Virus record (IMG/VR): IMGVR_UViG_3300011115_000757
Coordinates: 1-36,233 of that record
Origin: a virus
Reading direction: 5' to 3' (one strand)
DNA length: 36,233 nt
Part shown: in pieces, positions 7,010-13,288 of the stretch
How the letters are laid out: every line of letters begins with the position of its first letter
Numbering within the stretch: position 1 is the first letter of the stretch
The notes under the pieces: model-generated
What the model was told of the DNA's origin: nothing
The model's database searches: none
The model's input: only the letters and a program-made list of their open reading frames with translations
Made by a program: the position numbers and the translations under genes

Positions 7010-8300
7010 TCGGAACCTCATACTTGTCGTTGCCAATGATGCACCACAGAGTAGGCGCAGTGATCGCCGACCACTTCTGTCTGTTGGTGTGCATGTAACC
7101 ATCGCTCAGCATGATGATCGCGTCGGGCTTCAACTGTTTCTCTACTATCAGATCAACCACGACATCTGGGTCTGTGCCACCCCCACCCTTGGGATTGGTG
7201 CGATGCACAATGTCCTTCGTCGATCCAGTAAAGATCTCATGCGCCTGTACTTCTGCGTCCCAGTACACGATGTCGAGACGGTCGATGCCAACTGACTTGA
7301 CCAAGCCATTCATCTCAGAGAGAAAGTCTGTGAGCAGTGGCCCTTCTACAGAACCGGATGTGTCCATAGCCAGCAACAGATACTTCACACGCTTACCAAG
7401 GATGCTTGGCAGGATGATGTCTTGCCACAAGAAATTCTTGTGAGCCTTGCGCCATGAGATAGAGTCTCTGTCCTTGATGTTGTTGCGAGTGAATTTCTTC
7501 AACACATCACGCCAGTTGACCTTGGGATTGAGAAGCTCTCCGATCTCGCGCGGTGTGTTACCGCCCGTCTTGCCCGCATAGATCCCGCCTTGGCGTATGG
7601 CCTGCTCGATCTCGCGTTCAAGTTGCTTCTTATCTTCCTCGGACATCTCTTTCGCACCATCCCAGTCATGGTTGTCGAAGCCTTCCTTGTCACCGAACTT
7701 ACCAACATTCTGTTGGTTTGTTCCTTTGCCACGCTTGGAATTCTCATCATTCTCGTCGTCACCTGAGCCACCCTCGGGAGGGTTGTCACAAGGTACATCG
7801 CCACCTCGGCCACCCTCGCGCTTCTTCTTCATCAGAATGTCGAAGACCTGCTTGGTGTCCATGCCACGATAAGCGGGATCCAAAAGACCATTGAGCTCAC
7901 CTGTTTCTTTAGAACGGGGAAACGCGATGAATTCTTCATCGGGATCCATGTCGACCAGTTGGATGTTGATCACAAAGTCACAAGCCGCGCCCGCGATGCG
8001 AGAGTCGATATCGTTCAACGATTTCCATGTCGTCAGGTGACGGTAGCACTTGTGCATGTTCTCGTGCATGATCAGAAACGCCAACTCTTTGTCTGTCAAT
8101 GAGTCGACAAATTGCCTGCCGTAGCCTGCGTCACGCCCGTTAGTCCACGCAGTCATATGCGGGTCGTCATGAACCTTGGTTGACCCGACCATGAACAAGC
8201 CGACGAAAAATGCAAACTTCTGATTCCTCATCAAGCTCACATGCACTAGCTCAATCCGCTTCTCAGCGGGTAGCTTACTTTTCATGACTACTGTACTCAT
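6981..8300 (-). CDS. HExxH metallopeptidase-like / VWA domain protein
   Basis: A 439-residue two-domain protein of the DUF2201 type. The N-terminal domain has HENMH (His79, Glu80, His83), a zinc metallopeptidase signature, followed by the conserved ACDFVIN segment (Asp107). Residues 160-215 form a Gly/Asp/Asn-rich linker. The C-terminal VWA domain has a complete metal-ion site: DTSGS at 313-317, the GGGGTDPD loop and MLSDGY. Proteins of this class act with MoxR-type AAA ATPases in metal insertion, complex remodelling or proteolysis; a MoxR gene lies 1.2 kb upstream in the same operon. Palindrome copy 3 is embedded in the linker codons 193-202. Confidence 0.85.
   Translation of the reverse strand: MSTVVMKSKLPAEKRIELVHVSLMRNQKFAFFVGLFMVGSTKVHDDPHMTAWTNGRDAGYGRQFVDSLTDKELAFLIMHENMHKCYRHLTTWKSLNDIDSRIAGAACDFVINIQLVDMDPDEEFIAFPRSKETGELNGLLDPAYRGMDTKQVFDILMKKKREGGRGGDVPCDNPPEGGSGDDENDENSKRGKGTNQQNVGKFGDKEGFDNHDWDGAKEMSEEDKKQLEREIEQAIRQGGIYAGKTGGNTPREIGELLNPKVNWRDVLKKFTRNNIKDRDSISWRKAHKNFLWQDIILPSILGKRVKYLLLAMDTSGSVEGPLLTDFLSEMNGLVKSVGIDRLDIVYWDAEVQAHEIFTGSTKDIVHRTNPKGGGGTDPDVVVDLIVEKQLKPDAIIMLSDGYMHTNRQKWSAITAPTLWCIIGNDKYEVPNGQKLVIAD
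7695..7723. repeat. Palindromic repeat, copy 3, inside the VWA gene
   Basis: Left arm GAACTTACCAAC, spacer ATTCT, right arm GTTGGTTTGTTC. It is wholly inside coding sequence and encodes GTNQQNVGKF (residues 193-202) of the flexible linker, so the repeat tolerates translation without breaking either domain. Confidence 0.92.
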
Positions 8301-8482
8301 GTCTGTTTCTCCATGTGTTGTTTAAAGTCTTTGACAATGGCATCGCGCATCTTGTCATCCTCTAGGATGGCGTGAATAAACCTCTTTGCCCCATACTCTT
8401 GTTGCCTGTACTTGAACGCATAGCCCGTAGCTATGATCGCCCAACAAAACAAAGCTATTTCTGTGATTGATACTTCAATCAT
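8297..8482 (-). CDS. Small single-pass membrane protein, 61 aa
   Basis: Not recognised. Residues 3-20 (EVSITEIALFCWAIIATGYA) form one hydrophobic segment, followed by a basic and then charged helical tail of 40 residues, so it is likely anchored in the inner membrane with the tail in the cytoplasm. AGGAGG lies 9 nt upstream of this ATG, which decides the start. It overlaps the start of the VWA gene by 4 bases and may tether that protein to the membrane; this is inference from position. Confidence 0.72.
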   Translation of the reverse strand: MIEVSITEIALFCWAIIATGYAFKYRQQEYGAKRFIHAILEDDKMRDAIVKDFKQHMEKQT

Positions 8483-8639
8483 TTGGGTATCCTCCTGTTG
8501 CTTTAATCTCAAGAATCCACAACTCTAAGAGATGGGCTTCCTCGTTTAGGTCAAGCATGCGCAAGTGATGAGCAAGCTGCATGCCGGTTTGATAAACCAA
8601 TTCAACGGTTTGTTCTCGGGGGGTGACTGGTATCTCCAT
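8475..8639 (-). CDS. Hypothetical protein, 54 aa
   Basis: Not recognised. A short helical protein (TVELVYQTGMQLAHHLRML, then EEAHLLELWILEIKAT) with regular hydrophobic spacing. The start at MEIPVTP is chosen because the longer frame upstream overlaps the 84-residue gene completely and reads poorly. A purine-rich AGGGCGGG element precedes the ATG. It overlaps the following membrane protein gene by 8 bases. Confidence 0.6.
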   Translation of the reverse strand: MEIPVTPREQTVELVYQTGMQLAHHLRMLDLNEEAHLLELWILEIKATGGYPND

Positions 8640-8649
8640 GATTCCCGCC

Positions 8650-8904
8650 CTAGTTCGGTTTGTCTGTCTCAATGTCGGACAAAGCAAGAAACTGCATGTC
8701 ATACACAGTTGATACTGCTTCCATGACATCGCTCTTGTCCACTTCATGTCTGACAGACAGACCACAAAGCATGTTGACCAACACATTCCAGACCATCGCT
8801 GTGTCCAGATCGGAAGCATCAAACACCTGAGCCACAGCTGACTGCACTGCCCGTATGACAAGTTCTTCCTTGCCTTCGGCTTCTCGTACGCCTCGAATAG
8901 TCAT
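8650..8904 (-). CDS. Hypothetical protein, 84 aa
   Basis: Not recognised. Predicted all-helical (ELVIRAVQSAVAQVF, TAMVWNVLVNMLCGL, KSDVMEAVSTVYDM), acidic at the C-terminus. The ATG overlaps the stop of the upstream gene as ATGA with an SD (AGGAG) 6-9 nt before. It belongs to the run of six small genes between the AAA ATPase and the VWA protein. Confidence 0.7.
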   Translation of the reverse strand: MTIRGVREAEGKEELVIRAVQSAVAQVFDASDLDTAMVWNVLVNMLCGLSVRHEVDKSDVMEAVSTVYDMQFLALSDIETDKPN

Positions 8905-9143
8905 TTGGTTCTCCTGATGAATTTACCGTTCATGTCGAATTCGTAGTCGGGAAACTGCGCATCCAACTGCTTGGCCATGCGGGCCATGATGTTGCCCGCT
9001 TGGATGACAAGGCCGCGAGCCTCGAGTACTTCGCCCGTCGCGGCATTCTTGTTATATATGAGTTTATGCGCACGATTCTGCATGTTTTTGTATGTGGCCA
9101 CCATACCACGCCACCCGATCTTTGCTTCTTCCAATGTTGTCAT
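8901..9143 (-). CDS. Hypothetical protein, 80 aa
   Basis: Not recognised. A basic, helical protein (EEAKIGWRGMVATYKNMQNRAHKLI; later LVIQAGNIMARMAKQLD). CAGGAGAG precedes the chosen ATG; the longer frame would start inside palindrome copy 4. The repeat ends 21 nt before this ATG, as in the other palindrome-led genes. Overlaps its neighbours by 3-4 bases on both sides. Confidence 0.7.
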   Translation of the reverse strand: MTTLEEAKIGWRGMVATYKNMQNRAHKLIYNKNAATGEVLEARGLVIQAGNIMARMAKQLDAQFPDYEFDMNGKFIRRTK

Positions 9144-9298
9144 GATTTCTCTCCTGTTGTTGGTGAACATTCCAACACCGTGTTGGTTTGTTCGTCGTCT
9201 ACTACCACACTTATGATGCGCACACCATCAAAGATCTCGACGATCTCGTAGTCCGCGCCCGCTCTGTCGAGCACCTCGTAAAGTTCTGCTGGTGTCAT
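9140..9298 (-). CDS. Hypothetical protein, 52 aa
   Basis: Not recognised. The core MTPAELYEVLDRAGADYEIVEIFDGVRIISVVVDD looks like a helix followed by two or three strands. Its last 17 codons run through palindrome copy 4, giving the sequence EQTNTVLECS. AAGGAA lies 6 nt before the ATG, and both ends overlap neighbours as ATGA. Confidence 0.62.
   Translation of the reverse strand: MTPAELYEVLDRAGADYEIVEIFDGVRIISVVVDDEQTNTVLECSPTTGEKS
9165..9193. repeat. Palindromic repeat, copy 4
   Basis: Left arm GAACATTCCAAC, spacer ACCGT, right arm GTTGGTTTGTTC. It falls in the 3' coding end of the 52-residue gene and ends 21 nt before the next ATG. Confidence 0.93.
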
Positions 9299-9474
9299 TT
9301 CGTTTCCTTGTTGGATGTTCCAAAAAATCCCAATACCATTTTGTACTCGTCGGGATATGCGTCTCTCATATCGATCATCAACCTGAGAAAAGCGCAATCA
9401 TTCTGCACCTCCTCCCTAAAAATGACGAGGCACTCGACTACATACATCCATGCAACTATTGCGTTTGGGTTCAT
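9295..9474 (-). CDS. Hypothetical protein, 59 aa
   Basis: Not recognised. The frame fills the gap between the AAA ATPase stop and the 52-residue gene exactly, ending in an ATGA overlap, which supports it as real. It encodes an aromatic, helical protein (AIVAWMYVVECLVIFREEV, later DMRDAYPDEYKMVLGFFG). The ATG is 2 bases after the ATPase stop, with AAAGG upstream inside the ATPase end. It is too short to name. Confidence 0.65.
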   Translation of the reverse strand: MNPNAIVAWMYVVECLVIFREEVQNDCAFLRLMIDMRDAYPDEYKMVLGFFGTSNKETK

Positions 9475-9476
9475 GA

Positions 9477-10556
9477 TTAACCTTTCAACCCAGCAAACAT
9501 GTACTGGTTCTCACGCGCCCATGTAACGAACGACGGATGACCCATGACCCATGCTTTCTTAACAGGAATCTCGAGGATCTGGTTGATAAACACAGCTTGC
9601 GTTTCTTTGGGCATACGCTTGATGTAGCGCATCCATGTGGCGAATGTCTCACGGGTAGAGACAGCCACGGCCTTGAAAGCCAAGATACATTGAGCCGCTG
9701 GGCTTGTCGGTATCGGGGTCGAGTCGGGGCTGTTCAGGATGCTCTCGCTTGTGGGCAACTGATCAGACAATGAGATATACGCCTGCAAGTCCCGCGACGC
9801 TGATCTGCCGATCGTGCCGTCGAGTGCCGCGATCAACGCATTCTCTGATATGTTGTGACGCACATTGATCCAATGCGATGCCTTGTACGCAGTACGGGGG
9901 CAGAAGAACGCTTCTTGCGATGGATCGCTTGGTTGGTAGATGTATGTATTCTCTTTCTGCCCGCCATCCAAGTACGACGCCATGCAATGCGGATACTCTT
10001 TGACCCACGCCTGCATCTCAGGTGCAACACCGTTGTTCGCGGCCCAGACCAACCACTCGCTCGCTGTTGGTTTCATGTAGTTGATCCATGTCTCACGGCT
10101 ACGGGTATGCGCCTTGACATGGTCACCGACATTGTCCGACCCCAAGTTGCCCGTTGTGAACACGATGGTGTCAGGGTGCAACTCATAGTCACCCAGTCTG
10201 CGCTCATGCAGTAGAGGGTGCAGGGTGTTGCGCACATAGTCATCAGTCTTTGTCCATTCGTCGATCATGAGGACAAGGGGTTCACCAGTGTGCAGACCAT
10301 ATCGCGCTGCCGGATAAAAGTCCAAGGTGCGAGTCTCATGGTTAGGGATCGGCATACCGGACTGACCGACATCGGTGTTGGGGCCGTCGATGTAGATACC
10401 CTTGAAGCCGGTGCGCTTGATGATCTCTTTGTGCATGGCGGTCTTGCCGACACCGGGCTCGCCAGTCAGGTGGACTGCGTTCTCGCCCGCATTGAGGATG
10501 AGGTCAACCGTCTCGGTGAAGTTGAGACGACGGACAAATGAAATTTCTCTAGACAT
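9477..10556 (-). CDS. MoxR-type AAA+ ATPase
   Basis: A 359-residue AAA+ ATPase. Walker A is GEPGVGKT (residues 32-39), Walker B is LVLMIDEW with Asp99 and Glu100, sensor 1 is FTTGN with Asn137, and basic residues of HTRSRE follow. The order and the short N-terminus fit the MoxR/RavA branch, whose members remodel or load metal into target proteins together with VWA-domain partners. The partner here is the HExxH/VWA gene six small genes downstream. AAAGGAAAC precedes the ATG, and palindrome copy 5 ends 30 nt upstream of it. Confidence 0.88.
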   Translation of the reverse strand: MSREISFVRRLNFTETVDLILNAGENAVHLTGEPGVGKTAMHKEIIKRTGFKGIYIDGPNTDVGQSGMPIPNHETRTLDFYPAARYGLHTGEPLVLMIDEWTKTDDYVRNTLHPLLHERRLGDYELHPDTIVFTTGNLGSDNVGDHVKAHTRSRETWINYMKPTASEWLVWAANNGVAPEMQAWVKEYPHCMASYLDGGQKENTYIYQPSDPSQEAFFCPRTAYKASHWINVRHNISENALIAALDGTIGRSASRDLQAYISLSDQLPTSESILNSPDSTPIPTSPAAQCILAFKAVAVSTRETFATWMRYIKRMPKETQAVFINQILEIPVKKAWVMGHPSFVTWARENQYMFAGLKG

Positions 10557-10586
10557 TTTGTTTCCTTTGATAAGAAAGATTTATAA

Positions 10587-10615
10587 GAACAAACCAACAC
10601 CATGTTGGTTAGTTC
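10587..10615. repeat. Palindromic repeat, copy 5
   Basis: Left arm GAACAAACCAAC, spacer ACCAT, right arm GTTGGTTAGTTC. It contains the TAA stop of the zinc-ribbon gene and lies 30 nt before the ATPase ATG. Confidence 0.94.
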
Positions 10616-10899
10616 GACGAGCGGGGGTTTTTCTGATTCGTATCCATCAGAACCTGCGGGGCAGCTTCCGGTGTTACGAGCATGTACGGCCCCTTGCCGT
10701 ACGGTTGCACCACGCACCAAGATGCGCGATCAGCGACTGCGGCTTGTTGCCCGCAGTGTAGGCAGAGTCTGTAGCCAAGGGCCCAGCGCTCTGCATGGAC
10801 ATCATCCCCACAGTGGGTGCATGACATCCATTCGAAACGATCGTCATTACCAGGGTAAATCTGATCGTCATCCAATTCTGTAGAAATGGGATACAGCAT
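10609..10899 (-). CDS. Zinc-ribbon protein, 96 aa
   Basis: A small protein with four Cys in a CTHC (27, 30) and CLHC (46, 49) arrangement, a classic zinc ribbon. The rest is acidic at the N-terminus and Pro-rich at the C-terminus. Such proteins bind nucleic acid, RNA polymerase or a partner protein; nothing here decides which. Its ATG overlaps the upstream stop as TAATG and its own stop lies inside palindrome copy 5. Confidence 0.75.
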   Translation of the reverse strand: MLYPISTELDDDQIYPGNDDRFEWMSCTHCGDDVHAERWALGYRLCLHCGQQAAVADRASWCVVQPYGKGPYMLVTPEAAPQVLMDTNQKNPRSSN

Positions 10900-11108
10900 T
10901 AGTATTTGAGACCGGTTGCGGGATCAAGCAAACCTTTGAGCATGCCGCGATCCTCGAGCTTTTGGAAGTTGAAAGACAGCTTGGCAAAGTGGTCGGCCAA
11001 TTCCCTGTCGGTGATAAGCCCGCTGACCCACAGCTGGGCGGTGGTACGCATACCCGTGTGTACTGCGTCGAGATGTTGTTGTGTGACTGTGTCGTCTGTT
11101 ACTTGCAT
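10899..11108 (-). CDS. Hypothetical protein, 69 aa, first gene of the ATPase operon
   Basis: Not recognised. Helical, with HLDAVHTGMRTTAQLWVSG and a LITDRELADHFAKL segment. The start is the ATG 8 nt after GGAG; longer frames would run through palindrome copy 6. It is the first gene behind the promoter at 11252 and is followed with one-base overlap by the zinc-ribbon gene and then the ATPase. Confidence 0.75.
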   Translation of the reverse strand: MQVTDDTVTQQHLDAVHTGMRTTAQLWVSGLITDRELADHFAKLSFNFQKLEDRGMLKGLLDPATGLKY

Positions 11109-11139
11109 GATGCACTCCAATAAAGGACTTTGGTTTACT

Positions 11140-11169
11140 GAACAAACCAACGGGGGTGTTGGTATGTTC
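11140..11169. repeat. Palindromic repeat, copy 6
   Basis: Left arm GAACAAACCAAC, 6-bp spacer GGGGGT, right arm GTTGGTATGTTC. It lies in the leader between the promoter at 11252 and the 69-residue gene, 31 nt before the ATG. Confidence 0.95.
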
Positions 11170-11205
11170 AGCGCGGGATTTAGATACTTGTCGGTTACTA
11201 CCCAT

Positions 11206-11227
11206 CAATGTATCTAAAGATACATTG
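11206..11227. promoter_or_regulatory. Operator-like perfect palindrome
   Basis: Arms CAATGTATCT and AGATACATTG are perfectly complementary and separated by AA. The element overlaps the -10 box and the expected transcription start of the leftward promoter, where a repressor would block initiation. A further AGATAC half-site lies at 11182-11187. Confidence 0.7.
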
Positions 11228-11252
11228 TATCACAAAATAACTCATTTGTCAA
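11224..11252 (-). promoter_or_regulatory. Sigma70-type promoter for the ATPase/VWA operon
   Basis: Minus strand TTGACA (11247-11252), 17-bp spacer, TACAAT (11224-11229). It is the best promoter upstream of the 69-residue gene and would drive the long operon down to the terminator at 3294. Confidence 0.82.
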
Positions 11253-11286
11253 TAGGTGGTTCGTGTTTTTAGACCCTTAGTTTGCG

Positions 11287-11967
11287 TTATTCATCTTTTC
11301 GTTCGAGCTTTGATTTGCGTTGCGATGAGATGTGCGCAATCATCTTGTCTATCCCAAAGTCCAAGCCCGACTCGATCTCTTCCCACGATGCCGCAGGTGT
11401 TTCGTCTTTGACCGGATCAGGTTTCGGCTCTTCGCGCAACTTGATCGTCAGCACGGGCGGGCCATCTTCTTTCGCCATAGGAATCTCTTTCTTCTTGGGA
11501 ATGGCAAAACCCTTGGTCTTGAGTATCCCGTCGGTGTCGTAGCCCGCCAGTGATGCACTGTCCATCAGAATCTTGATATGGAACGGGTTCTTAGGGCGCA
11601 TCTCGATCAGTTCCTCATCGGGCGGGGCGATCAGGTGGCGGTGGGATTCTTGCTCAGGGAGTAATGCGTTCGGCTGGCCAGACGCAAACCGTTTGACACG
11701 ATACATCTTGGCCTCCATGAAATGGTACGGGTTTACGCACCACTTCGTGCCACATGTGTTGAGCAAGCGTGGGCCAGCGGGCGGGAATCGACACATGGTG
11801 AACAAGATACGCACGATCACATTGGTGTTGAACTTGCCCGCTAGGGGTGAGTTGGGGGATAGGATGGGCACAGCGCAGGCAGATTTGGGCCAGACATAGC
11901 AGAGGTTCTTGACCTCGCAGTTGTCGAGCAGATCGTCAGCGTTGTTGTACTTTGCGGTTCGAGTCAT
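11287..11967 (-). CDS. HNH-like zinc-binding protein, 226 aa
   Basis: The segment CGTKWCVNPYHF (Cys72, Cys77, His82) matches the C-x4-C-VNPxH zinc loop of HNH and homing endonuclease-type proteins. An earlier CxxxxxC (residues 17-23) may complete the metal site. The first 90 residues hold this module; the C-terminal 130 residues are Pro, Lys and Glu rich and probably flexible. No clear catalytic HxH pair is visible, so it may bind DNA without cutting. The ATG has AGGGAA upstream and a promoter at 12045 gives a leader of about 44 nt. Confidence 0.72.
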   Translation of the reverse strand: MTRTAKYNNADDLLDNCEVKNLCYVWPKSACAVPILSPNSPLAGKFNTNVIVRILFTMCRFPPAGPRLLNTCGTKWCVNPYHFMEAKMYRVKRFASGQPNALLPEQESHRHLIAPPDEELIEMRPKNPFHIKILMDSASLAGYDTDGILKTKGFAIPKKKEIPMAKEDGPPVLTIKLREEPKPDPVKDETPAASWEEIESGLDFGIDKMIAHISSQRKSKLERKDE

Positions 11968-12017
11968 GATTTTTTCCCTTTCTGAACTTCCATACCATAT
12001 ACTATATATGCTTCGCG

Positions 12018-12045
12018 ACTATATCATATGAAGCGGGCATGTCAA
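12018..12045 (-). promoter_or_regulatory. Sigma70-type promoter for the HNH-like gene
   Basis: Minus strand TTGACA (12040-12045), 16-bp spacer, TATAGT (12018-12023). Like the promoter at 11252 it is preceded by CTA, giving CTATTGACA in both, and an AGATAC half-site lies just upstream. Confidence 0.7.
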
Positions 12046-12526
12046 TAGATACAAGGGTTTATCGGGATAAGATATAGGATATAGTGTGTTGTTCCTGAAA
12101 TTGAGATAGTATAAAGGCGAAAAGAAAAGGGCGGGGCCAATCACACCATTCTCAACTTTTTCTATGTTTGGGGAGGGAATTCCTAGACCCGCTTTGTTCT
12201 AGGTCAATTTCTGGAACAACACATTATATTATATATTATATTATTATTATTATAGAGAGAGAGCTAGGAAATTCGGGCGTTTGCCCTTTGGTGGGTGTTG
12301 CGATAAGATATAGTTACGACGGATATATGGTATATGGTGTTGTTATTTGGATCTTGAAAACTGGGGCGATCGTAGTTTTTTGGAACTATTGTGTGCGTTT
12401 CATGTGGTCGGACTATGTTTTGCCCGTGGCATCTATATAGTTGCGTGTGCAACGCAATGTGAGTCATGCCCGCTTTGCACTTGGCGAGCGGGTCAAACGG
12501 GCGGCGTTAGATAAAAAAGTAATAAC
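12046..12526. other. AT-rich non-coding region with nested inverted repeats
   Basis: I find no convincing gene here. A 20-bp inverted repeat with one mismatch (12085-12104 against 12204-12223, core GTGTTGTTCC and GGAACAACAC) encloses about 100 bp. Inside its right side is a shorter repeat CCTAGA...TCTAGG (12182-12203). A run of TAT/TTA units follows (12224-12254), then GAGAGAGAG. The 12-mer GATAAGATATAG occurs at 12066 and 12302. Such layout is typical of replication origins or of a structured RNA. Confidence 0.6.
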
Positions 12527-12555
12527 GAACAAACCAACAATGTGTTGGTATGTTC
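12527..12555. repeat. Palindromic repeat, copy 7
   Basis: Left arm GAACAAACCAAC, spacer AATGT, right arm GTTGGTATGTTC. It lies in non-coding DNA, 560 bp upstream of the HNH-like gene and not next to any start codon. Confidence 0.95.
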
Positions 12556-12583
12556 ACAATGCCCGCAATGCAATGCCCTGCGG

Positions 12584-12732
12584 GGCTATCGCGTTCCTAC
12601 AGGTGACTGGTATCTAGCGATACGGGCGAGGCGGGCGAGTCCACCATGCCAGCCATGCGCACCACGCCCGCTCGGAGGCTACCGCGTTACTACAACAATC
12701 TATTCTACAGAACAGGGCTACAGCGTTACTAC
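12584..12732. repeat. Three 17-bp iteron-like direct repeats
   Basis: Consensus GGCTAYMGCGTTMCTAC at 12584-12600, 12677-12693 and 12716-12732 in non-coding, GC-rich DNA. Spacing is 93 and 39 bp. The surrounding sequence also contains five GCCCGC/GCGGGC hexamers. No gene in either strand is convincing between 12556 and 12783. Confidence 0.7.
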
Positions 12733-12783
12733 CACGGAACTGGCATCAGCCGCGCCCGCCCGACCGCAAGGCCAAGCGGGCAC

Positions 12784-12807
12784 AAAAAAATGGGGGCCGA
12801 AGCCCCC
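12784..12807 (-). terminator. Rho-independent terminator
   Basis: Minus strand stem GGGGGC, TTCG tetraloop, GCCCCC, one A, then seven T. It follows the stop of the 56-residue membrane protein by 4 bp. Confidence 0.88.
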
Positions 12808-12811
12808 AAAG

Positions 12812-12982
12812 TTATTCCGGTGTGAATTCCAATTCCCACAGAATCAGAACGGCCATGCCGAAAAAGGCCAACACGAAGGCCACCATTTGGCCGGTGTCAA
12901 TCGAGCCCGCCAGCCAACAGAAGAACGACACGGGTGCCATGATGGCCGAAAGAATACCGGTGAAACCAAGAAATGTACGCAT
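12812..12982 (-). CDS. Small two-helix membrane protein, 56 aa
   Basis: Two hydrophobic segments (residues 3-25 and 32-50) joined by a short polar turn, ending in ELEFTPE. The size and topology fit a small inner-membrane protein such as a holin-like or superinfection-immunity protein, but nothing in the sequence selects one. TTGGAG lies 7 nt before the ATG and is fused to the U-tract of the preceding terminator. It is enclosed by terminators on both sides. Confidence 0.72.
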   Translation of the reverse strand: MRTFLGFTGILSAIMAPVSFFCWLAGSIDTGQMVAFVLAFFGMAVLILWELEFTPE

Positions 12983-12991
12983 AGAAGACTC

Positions 12992-13015
12992 CAAAAGAAA
13001 AGCCCCCGAAGGGGC
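12992..13015 (-). terminator. Rho-independent terminator abutting a ribosome binding site
   Basis: Minus strand stem GCCCC, TTCG loop, GGGGC, then TTTTCTTTT. The U-tract runs directly into TGGAG, the SD of the next gene. Confidence 0.75.
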
Positions 13016-13022
13016 AAAGGGT

Positions 13023-13229
13023 TTACAGGAATTCACGGTAGATGAATTCAGCGAATATCTCACTGGGTTTTACCCAGTGATTCAGCGCGCGAAATTCCTC
13101 GAGTTTTTCACTGCACTCAGGTTGAGCGCACCAAACAGACCCCAAACGCGTACGCTTGCGGATAGTCTTGCTGTCTTGAACCAACTCGACTCGAGTAAAA
13201 AACACCAATTGACCAACGATTTTATCCAT
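13023..13229 (-). CDS. Hypothetical protein, 68 aa
   Basis: Not recognised. Basic in the first half (SKTIRKRTRLG), with two Cys (SVWCAQPECSEK) that could bind metal if paired in a dimer, and a helical, aromatic C-terminus. The leader CTTTTGGAGTCTTTC before the ATG is nearly identical to that of the next gene. Terminators lie on both sides, so it forms its own small unit within the leftward transcript. Confidence 0.7.
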   Translation of the reverse strand: MDKIVGQLVFFTRVELVQDSKTIRKRTRLGSVWCAQPECSEKLEEFRALNHWVKPSEIFAEFIYREFL

Positions 13230-13254
13230 GAAAGACTCCAAAAGAAAGAATAGG

Positions 13255-13279
13255 GAAAGACGGGCGCTGTCACCGCCCG
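13255..13279 (-). terminator. Probable weak terminator or leader hairpin
   Basis: Minus strand stem CGGGCG, 7-nt loop, CGCCCG, followed by TCTTTCCC, a poor U-tract. It lies 9 bp past the stop of the 257-residue gene and may only attenuate. Confidence 0.45.
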
Positions 13280-13288
13280 CCAGTATGG

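Noticed and set aside
12264-12467. Minus-strand open frame of 67 codons in the AT-rich region
   Set aside because: No SD, odd composition (His/Thr/Asn-rich) and overlap with repeat sequence; looks non-coding.
12542-13045. Plus-strand open frame of 167 codons starting in palindrome copy 7
   Set aside because: It starts inside the repeat, runs through two terminators and antisense across a convincing membrane-protein gene. The GYRVTT-like repeats in it come from the 17-bp DNA repeats.
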